Assembly (NCBI GenBank): GCA_002352705.1
Contig: DEIW01000102.1
Span: forward strand, 1 to 11,432
DNA from: Bacteroidales bacterium UBA2764
Lineage (GTDB): Bacteria > Bacteroidota > Bacteroidia > Bacteroidales > Paludibacteraceae
Direction of reading: 5' to 3'
Length of the DNA: 11,432 bases
Made by a program: the position numbers and the translations under genes. Under the pieces are notes generated by a model. It saw only the letters and a list, made by a program, of their open reading frames with translations. It had not been told where the DNA came from and ran no database searches. Shown here one piece after another: positions 6,793-11,432 of this stretch (positions within the stretch are counted from its first letter, which is position 1; each line of letters starts with the position of its first letter).

Positions 6793-6793
6793 T

Positions 6794-8542
6794 ATGAGAC
6801 GTATCTTTTTATGGATGATGATGTGCGCATTCTCCTTCGCTTCGGCGGAGGAGATGCGTCCTGATTTCTATGCCCCTGCTAATGGCACCAAGGACGCCGA
6901 ATTGAAAGACTCGCTGAAAGCCCTTATCCGCAATCATACCGCTATCCCGTATGGCAGTGGCGCGAGCTCTACTTGGGGCGTGTTCTACTACTCCGACCGA
7001 GACGAGGAGGGGTATATCATGGATATGTATTGCGATACGTGGTACAAGGTGTCCTCCCCGGGCGAAGTGGCTACGGGCTGCAATATAGAGCATAGTTTTG
7101 CCAAGTCTTGGTGGGGCGGTGCCAACAATGATGCCTACAAGGACTGTTATCATCTCAATCCCTCCAATGGCACGGCAAACAGTTCGCGCAGCAACTATCC
7201 GCTAGGCGTGCCGGTCAAGGATTTCAAATCCAATACAGGCTCCCTGAAAGTCGGTAAAATACATCATGACTCGCTCAATGTGGATTTCTATGTCTTCGAG
7301 CCCAAGGATGAGTACAAAGGCGATTTTGCCCGTGCGTATTTCTATATGGCTACGTGTTACGGGCGTTGGTCGGACGGAACGGTGGATCCTGTCTGCTCTA
7401 CCTATCAGGGTTGGCGTTTGAATAACAATGACGTGGGCTCCAAGTTCGCTATGCAGAATGACAACTACCTGGAGTTCCAGCCATGGGAACAGGCGGTATT
7501 GATTGCCTGGCATCGCCAGGACCCGGTGTCTATCAAGGAGATCCGCCGTCAGGACGCTGTCAGCAATTTCCAGCATAACCGAAACCCATTCATAGACTAC
7601 CCGTATCTGGCGGAGTATATTTGGGGCGAACGTGCCGGAGAGGAAGTGGATATGGCATTACTGATGGCTTCGTCGGATGATGCGTTCGTGCCGGGCGTCA
7701 GCAACGGACTGCGCGATGGTTCGGCGCCCGTCCATAAACCCAGCTATGGCGTTACATGGTCGGTCAACGGAGAAACACTCCGTGTCGATTCGGTGCAGGT
7801 CAACAAGAAAATTCCTGCCCTGCCGGACACTCCTCTCTCCTGTTCTTCCGAGAGCACGGAGTTTATGGGATGGACGCCGATGGCAATCTCCGGAACCCGG
7901 GACGAAGCCCCGGATAAACTCTATACGGAGGCCAAGGATATTCCGTCCGTTACCGGAGACATAACCTATTATGCCGTCTTTGCCCGTAAGACCACTTACG
8001 AGGGCGGCGAACCGGCATCGTATGTCTTTGATGAGGACCATCAAACGGACTGGACTACCGACGCTTCCAACAAGAGCGGCTACTGGCTCTTAGATCAGGG
8101 TAAGACACTCGTCTCTCCGGAACTGAACCTCGCGGGCTTGAGTAGCATAACGGTGAATATCCGTACCTACGGCGGCACGCAGTTTAACCAACTGAATATC
8201 ACTGCCGGAAGCCAGCAGATAGCTACCATCACCACTACCACAGGTTCCACACCAACCGATTATACATGGACCAACACCGGTTCGCTGACAGGCAAGTCTG
8301 CCTTGACCTTCTCTACCAATTACAGCGCAGGTAAGGGAATAGGTCTCGTTTCGGCGCTTATCAATGCTACCGGCACGCGTGTCCTGTATGACAGGTATCT
8401 TACTGTATGCCAGTCTTCTGCGGAACTGGAGACGGTGGCGCATGAAAAGGCAGAGCCTGCCCGCAAAATCCTTGTAGGAGGACAAATCTTTATCCTCCGC
8501 GGAGGCAACCTGTATAACCTGCAGGGCGTCCGTGTGAAGTAA
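6794..8542 (+). CDS. Secreted endonuclease I family nuclease (second paralogue)
   Basis: Another exported endonuclease I family enzyme, 582 residues, with signal peptide MRRIFLWMMMCAFSFASA. The catalytic domain at about 22-310 carries NIEHSFAKSWWGG (97-109, probable catalytic H100), CYHLNPSNGTANSSRSNYPLG (118-138, the asparagine-rich metal/phosphate motif), FEPKDEYKGDFARAY (168-182), WHRQDPVS (239-246) and NRNPFIDYPYLAEYIWG (262-278). It then follows the same order as its neighbour: a GWT...YYAVFA module (about 318-397), a jelly-roll-like module (about 408-526) and the tail KILVGGQIFILRGGNLYNLQ...VRVK. The start lies 1 nt after the previous stop, so translation is probably coupled. The C-terminal parts resemble the neighbour more closely than the N-terminal 130 residues do, consistent with tandem duplication followed by divergence of the catalytic half. 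Nuclease activity is inferred from motifs. Confidence 0.93.
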   Translation: MRRIFLWMMMCAFSFASAEEMRPDFYAPANGTKDAELKDSLKALIRNHTAIPYGSGASSTWGVFYYSDRDEEGYIMDMYCDTWYKVSSPGEVATGCNIEHSFAKSWWGGANNDAYKDCYHLNPSNGTANSSRSNYPLGVPVKDFKSNTGSLKVGKIHHDSLNVDFYVFEPKDEYKGDFARAYFYMATCYGRWSDGTVDPVCSTYQGWRLNNNDVGSKFAMQNDNYLEFQPWEQAVLIAWHRQDPVSIKEIRRQDAVSNFQHNRNPFIDYPYLAEYIWGERAGEEVDMALLMASSDDAFVPGVSNGLRDGSAPVHKPSYGVTWSVNGETLRVDSVQVNKKIPALPDTPLSCSSESTEFMGWTPMAISGTRDEAPDKLYTEAKDIPSVTGDITYYAVFARKTTYEGGEPASYVFDEDHQTDWTTDASNKSGYWLLDQGKTLVSPELNLAGLSSITVNIRTYGGTQFNQLNITAGSQQIATITTTTGSTPTDYTWTNTGSLTGKSALTFSTNYSAGKGIGLVSALINATGTRVLYDRYLTVCQSSAELETVAHEKAEPARKILVGGQIFILRGGNLYNLQGVRVK

Positions 8543-8572
8543 AGGGCTATTTTGCAAACTCTACTTTACAAA

Positions 8573-8598
8573 GAAACTTTTGTAGCGTAAAAAGTTTC
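8573..8598. repeat. A/T-rich hairpin between the second nuclease and tetR
   Basis: GAAACTTTT (8573-8581) and AAAAGTTTC (8590-8598) are exact reverse complements with an 8-nt loop, 31 nt after the nuclease stop. No T-run follows, so terminator function is weakly supported. The stem ends only 9 nt before the -33 element of the tetR promoter, so it could also be a protein-binding site. Confidence 0.5.
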
Positions 8599-8606
8599 CA
8601 AGTTTC

Positions 8607-8637
8607 TTGCGTATTCCAAAAAAATGTACTACTTTTG
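8607..8637 (+). promoter_or_regulatory. Bacteroidota-type promoter for the tetR-efflux operon
   Basis: TTG (8607-8609) and TACTTTTG (8630-8637) are separated by 20 nt, the same spacing as the other two promoters here. Transcription would begin near 8643-8645, only about 15 nt before the ATG at 8659, which supports that start over the upstream ATG at 8635 inside the -7 element. Confidence 0.8.
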
Positions 8638-8656
8638 TGCACTTTTTTGGAATACG
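8610..8656. promoter_or_regulatory. 14-bp perfect inverted repeat bracketing the -7 element, candidate TetR operator
   Basis: CGTATTCCAAAAAA (8610-8623) is the exact reverse complement of TTTTTTGGAATACG (8643-8656). The arms start right after the -33 TTG and end 2 nt before the tetR start codon; their centres are 33 bp apart, about three helical turns. This is the position expected for autorepression by the TetR-family protein encoded next. The spacing is wider than in a typical compact TetR operator, so two dimers may bind. Binding itself is inferred. Confidence 0.7.
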
Positions 8657-8658
8657 TT

Positions 8659-9261
8659 ATGTCTGAAGATCAAAAATTACATATAATCAAGACCGCGGGC
8701 GATATGTTCTTTCGTCTGGGGATTCGGAGTGTGTCTATTGACGATATCTGTCATGAATTAGGAATGTCAAAGAAGACGTTTTACGTCTATTTTGCATCGA
8801 AAGACGAATTGGTGGCACAATTATTGCATAGTAATGTGGTCTATATTGCCGGTAAGATGGAGGAGTTGCTTCAGTTGCGTGATTTCCGGCATTTGGTAGC
8901 GCGTTTTGTGAAGCACCAGGAGACAGAGAAGAACGATGTGCGGAAAGTACCGCAACTGGTCTATGATCTCAAGAAATATTACCCGCGCCAGTTTGCGGAT
9001 TTCCAGCAGGAGTGCTTTGTGACCCAGAAGAATTATATCAAGGCTTACTTGGAGCAAGGTCAGCAGGAAGGTCTCGTGCGTGCGAACCTTAATATAGAGT
9101 TGGCGGCGGTGCTTCTGGAGAAACTCCACAACGATGCAATCAATGATTTCGAGGTGATAGAAGGTCATGGACACAATATACACCAGCTGGGACACACCGC
9201 AATGGATATCTTCGTTCGTGGAATATTGAGTGAAGAAGGGCTGAAACTGTATAATGTGTAA
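8659..9261 (+). CDS. TetR/AcrR-family transcriptional regulator
   Basis: A 200-residue one-component regulator, probably a repressor of the efflux genes downstream. The N-terminal HTH is clear: helix 1 around IIKTAGDMFFRLGIRSVSI (9-27), then DDICHELGMSKKTFYVYFASKDEL (28-51), the classic TetR recognition helix with the TFYVYF signature. The remaining 150 residues form a helical ligand-binding and dimerisation domain too variable to assign a ligand. The start at 8659 is chosen because the ATG at 8635 overlaps the -7 element. It lies 71 nt upstream of the TolC gene on the same strand with no separate promoter seen between them, so it is likely the first gene of the operon and autoregulated through the inverted repeat at 8610-8656. 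The effector is unknown. Confidence 0.93.
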   Translation: MSEDQKLHIIKTAGDMFFRLGIRSVSIDDICHELGMSKKTFYVYFASKDELVAQLLHSNVVYIAGKMEELLQLRDFRHLVARFVKHQETEKNDVRKVPQLVYDLKKYYPRQFADFQQECFVTQKNYIKAYLEQGQQEGLVRANLNIELAAVLLEKLHNDAINDFEVIEGHGHNIHQLGHTAMDIFVRGILSEEGLKLYNV

Positions 9262-9269
9262 ACCGCTTC

Positions 9270-9315
9270 GCTCAAGGTAGAAAGGCCGCAGGCTACGCCT
9301 GCTCAACGTAGAAAG
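9270..9315. repeat. Direct repeat pair flanking a small hairpin in the tetR-tolC spacer
   Basis: GCTCAAGGTAGAAAG (9270-9284) and GCTCAACGTAGAAAG (9301-9315) differ at one base and are 31 nt apart. Between them GCAGGC (9288-9293) and GCCTGC (9297-9302) form a 6-bp stem with a 3-nt loop. No T-run follows, so it is not a terminator. It might modulate readthrough or mRNA cleavage between the regulator and the pump genes, or be a short dispersed repeat. Confidence 0.6.
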
Positions 9316-9332
9316 AAAAAGACAAAAAATAT

Positions 9333-10685
9333 ATGAAGAAAGTATTATTAGTTATTACAGCTGTGATGTTCGGAATGACAATCCATGCCGAGGACCATGT
9401 GATGGCTGCAACACACGGTTCGAAGAAAAATGCCGAAGATGCAGCTCCGAAAGTACTGAGTCTGTCCCTGAAAGAGGCGCAAGACTATGCAGTGAAGCAG
9501 AACCGCACCCTCAAAAACGCTTCCCTTGCCGTGCAGGAGGCTTACGCACAACGCTGGCAAACCATCGCGGCAATGCTCCCGCAGGTGGACGGATCGCTGA
9601 GCAAGACGCTGATGTATGATGATTCGTTGCATCTGAAGACCGTCACATTCCCCGGAAGCCCGGTTCCGATGTCCATGTCTCCGTGGGTGTACGGTGTGAC
9701 CGCCTCTGTCGGTATCAACGGACAAGGTATAGTAGGTGCCCTGCTCAACAATGTAGCGATAGACATGAAGAAGATAGCGCTCGAGAAATCCGAGGCCGAG
9801 CTCCGCAGCAGTATCATGAGCAGTTATGTCTCCGTGCTGGCTCTGAAGAGTATATCCAACCTTCTGGATTCCAGCCTGAATAATATAGAGGGCTTGGAGA
9901 CGATGACCCAGAATGCGGTCAATGTAGGCGCTGCGGAACAGACGGCGGCAGACCAGATACGTGTCCGCGTTAACACCCTCAAAAACTCTATCAACGTGCA
10001 GAAACGTAACATAGAGTTGGCGACCAACAGCCTTAAAGTGCTGCTGGATGTACCCGTTGATACGGAAGTGACACTGACGGAGAGTATCGATGAGGTCCTT
10101 TCGCCGGAGAAAGTGCTTAATCTCCTGAGCCAGAACTTCGCCATTGAGAATAACCTTAACTATCAATTGCTCTCCAAGCAAGTGGAACTCGCCAAACGCA
10201 ATGTGCATATGGCAGGTTGGGCATATGGCCCGACTGTTTCGCTGGCGTATCAATATAACTACCGCGACTACGGCAAGGATTTTGGTTTCGAATTGATGAA
10301 CTCCCCCCATACGGTAGCTTTCAGTTTGAAGATGCCTCTCTGGTCATCGGGTAAGCGTGCCGCGGGAGTGGTAGAGAAGAAGATTGCCTTGGAGGAAGCC
10401 AAGAACAACCTCTCCGAGACAACGGATAATCTGGAGATCCAGTACCGCCAATTATGCTTCAACCTCTCCAACGCCTATGAGACTTTCATGAACGAGAAGG
10501 AGAATATAGAAGTCACTCAGCGTGTCTTCCGTTCTACCACGGAGAAATATAAATGGGGCGCTGCGTCCAATCTGGAGCTGACCAATGCTTCCAACGACCT
10601 CATCAATGCGCAGTCGACATACGTGCAGGCCATGCTGTCTCTCGTTCAGGCACAGGCAGAACTGGAGGAGTTCCTGAATAACTAA
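9333..10685 (+). CDS. TolC-family outer membrane efflux channel (OEP)
   Basis: The outer-membrane and periplasmic duct of an RND-type tripartite efflux pump; it works with the membrane-fusion protein encoded next. The 450 residues begin with a signal peptide (MKKVLLVITAVMFGMTIHA). The two structural repeats of the OEP family follow: the first opens with SLSLKEAQDYAVKQNRTLKNASLAVQEA (44-71) and a MLPQVDGS strand (81-88); the second opens near NNLNYQLLSKQVELAKRN (about 273-290) with a GPTVSLAYQYNY strand. Long helical stretches at about 150-260 and 345-440 are rich in heptad-like leucine and alanine. There is no lipobox cysteine, so it is not a lipoprotein type. Length is normal for the family. 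Substrate cannot be read from the sequence. Confidence 0.93.
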   Translation: MKKVLLVITAVMFGMTIHAEDHVMAATHGSKKNAEDAAPKVLSLSLKEAQDYAVKQNRTLKNASLAVQEAYAQRWQTIAAMLPQVDGSLSKTLMYDDSLHLKTVTFPGSPVPMSMSPWVYGVTASVGINGQGIVGALLNNVAIDMKKIALEKSEAELRSSIMSSYVSVLALKSISNLLDSSLNNIEGLETMTQNAVNVGAAEQTAADQIRVRVNTLKNSINVQKRNIELATNSLKVLLDVPVDTEVTLTESIDEVLSPEKVLNLLSQNFAIENNLNYQLLSKQVELAKRNVHMAGWAYGPTVSLAYQYNYRDYGKDFGFELMNSPHTVAFSLKMPLWSSGKRAAGVVEKKIALEEAKNNLSETTDNLEIQYRQLCFNLSNAYETFMNEKENIEVTQRVFRSTTEKYKWGAASNLELTNASNDLINAQSTYVQAMLSLVQAQAELEEFLNN

Positions 10686-10689
10686 CCCC

Positions 10690-10722
10690 TCGAAATACCG
10701 AAATACCGGCATAACGAAATAT
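10690..10722. repeat. Short tandem CGAAATAC-type repeat in the tolC-MFP spacer
   Basis: The octamer CGAAATAC occurs twice in tandem at 10691-10706, followed by a diverged unit (CGGCATAA) and CGAAATAT at 10715-10722, giving a run of about four units of period 8. It fills most of the 52-nt spacer. No hairpin or promoter was seen in it. Confidence 0.6.
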
Positions 10723-10737
10723 TGAAAAAACAATCAT

Positions 10738-11432
10738 ATGAAAAAGAACATTCTTTTTGTCCTCGCAGCCTTTGCGCTCATAGGCTGTAGCAGTAAGGAA
10801 ACATCCGCTACGCAGGAGGAGGAACGCGTAGAGCAGGTACGCACTACCGTTCTCCAACCGCGTGAGATAGAGCGCGAGATTTCTGTTTCTACCAACCTCC
10901 AGGGTTATCTTACCCAAAATGTATCACCGTCCTTGACGGGAAGAATAGAGCATATCTATTGCGAGGTAGGTAACAAAGTAACCAAAGGTACGGACCTGGT
11001 GCGTATGGACCAGACCCAGTACAAGACCACCAAAATCACTCTGACCAACCTCGAGGTGGAGAAAAACCGTCTGGAGCAGTTGCTGAAGACCGGTTCGGCT
11101 ACCCAGCAGCAGTACGACCAGATCACGACCCAGTATAACTCCACCAAAGAGCAACTGGAGTTCCTGGAGCAGAACACGTACGTCAAAGCTCCTTTTGTAG
11201 GTGTCATTTCGGCGAAGAACTACGAGGATGGTGAACTCTATGGCGGACAGCCGATACTGGTAATAACCCAACTGGACAAGCTCAAAGCCCTGGTAGCTGT
11301 GCCGGAGACCTACTTCCCGAAATTCAAGGAGGGTATGAAACTCTCCCTGACCTCCGAGATATATCCGGATAAGGTCTTCCCTGCTACGGTGGAAATCGTA
11401 TATCCTACTATTGACCCTTCTACGCATACCTT
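10738..11432 (+). CDS. RND efflux membrane-fusion protein (HlyD/AcrA family lipoprotein), 3' end beyond window
   Basis: The periplasmic adaptor that links an inner-membrane RND transporter to the TolC channel. The frame from the ATG at 10738 stays open to the window end, giving 231 residues of an expected 350-400. A lipoprotein signal is visible: MKKNILFVLAAFALIGCSS with lipobox cysteine C17. The first half of the barrel-sandwich (lipoyl-like) domain is at about 58-95 (PSLTGRIEHIYCEVGNKVTKGTDLVRMD). A short alpha-hairpin follows at about 96-146 (NLEVEKNRLEQLL, then TQQQYDQITTQYN). The second lipoyl half is YVKAPFVGVISAKNYEDGELYGGQPILVI (148-176), and the beta-barrel begins with LKALVAVPE. The hairpin is short relative to AcrA. 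The gene starts 52 nt after the tolC stop with no promoter between. The RND pump gene should follow outside the window. Confidence 0.93.
   Translation, partial: MKKNILFVLAAFALIGCSSKETSATQEEERVEQVRTTVLQPREIEREISVSTNLQGYLTQNVSPSLTGRIEHIYCEVGNKVTKGTDLVRMDQTQYKTTKITLTNLEVEKNRLEQLLKTGSATQQQYDQITTQYNSTKEQLEFLEQNTYVKAPFVGVISAKNYEDGELYGGQPILVITQLDKLKALVAVPETYFPKFKEGMKLSLTSEIYPDKVFPATVEIVYPTIDPSTHT

Noticed and set aside
8573..8598. Intrinsic terminator for the nuclease genes
   Set aside because: The 9-bp stem is A/T-rich and is not followed by a T-run, so I kept it only as a hairpin.
8635..8658. ATG at 8635 as the tetR start
   Set aside because: It lies inside the TACTTTTG -7 element, upstream of the expected transcription start; the ATG at 8659 fits the family N terminus.
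9348..10310. Long minus-strand open frame of 320 codons
   Set aside because: It is antisense to the clear TolC-family gene and its translation resembles no family; it is a codon-bias shadow.

Overview
The window reads as chromosomal DNA of a Bacteroidales-type member of the Bacteroidota, probably a gut or environmental lineage. Three promoters have the phylum's TTG / TAnnTTTG form with exactly 20 nt between the elements. Leaders are A-rich with weak Shine-Dalgarno sequences. Three secreted proteins end in a short Bacteroidales-style C-terminal motif (NLQGTQVR, ITGQRVK, NLQGVRVK), and the sigma-54 activator and RecF fragment look like Bacteroidota versions.

Left part (1-1992, minus strand). 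A sigma-54-type response regulator (REC plus AAA+, no DNA-binding domain visible) is followed 29 nt downstream by the N-terminal part of recF. RecF stops resembling RecF after about 74 residues, where a cluster of GC-rich palindromes (about 431-552) begins. Beyond the cluster lies a small DUF559 gene of the PD-(D/E)XK/Vsr-like nuclease class. A copy of the same palindrome family also sits in frame inside the receiver domain of the response regulator, in the alpha3-beta4 loop, and adds about 11 residues. This is the most unusual feature of the window: a mobile-looking palindrome that is tolerated as coding sequence, comparable in kind to Rickettsia palindromic elements, lying next to a nuclease gene that lacks an ordinary start codon.

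Middle part (1993-8542). A 195-nt intergenic region holds two back-to-back promoters. The rightward one drives a 906-residue secreted protein with an N-terminal jelly-roll-like region and five tandem OB-fold-like repeats. An intrinsic terminator follows. Next come two secreted endonuclease I family paralogues separated by 1 nt, which share domain order through to the C terminus. Together the three look like an extracellular nucleic-acid-processing locus; that function is inferred.

Right part (8543-11432). A TetR-family regulator, a TolC-type outer-membrane channel and a lipoprotein membrane-fusion protein (cut by the window end) form a typical RND efflux operon, whose inner-membrane pump would be expected just beyond the window. 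A perfect 14-bp inverted repeat brackets the -7 element of the tetR promoter and is a strong candidate operator. The two spacers inside the operon carry small repeats of their own.
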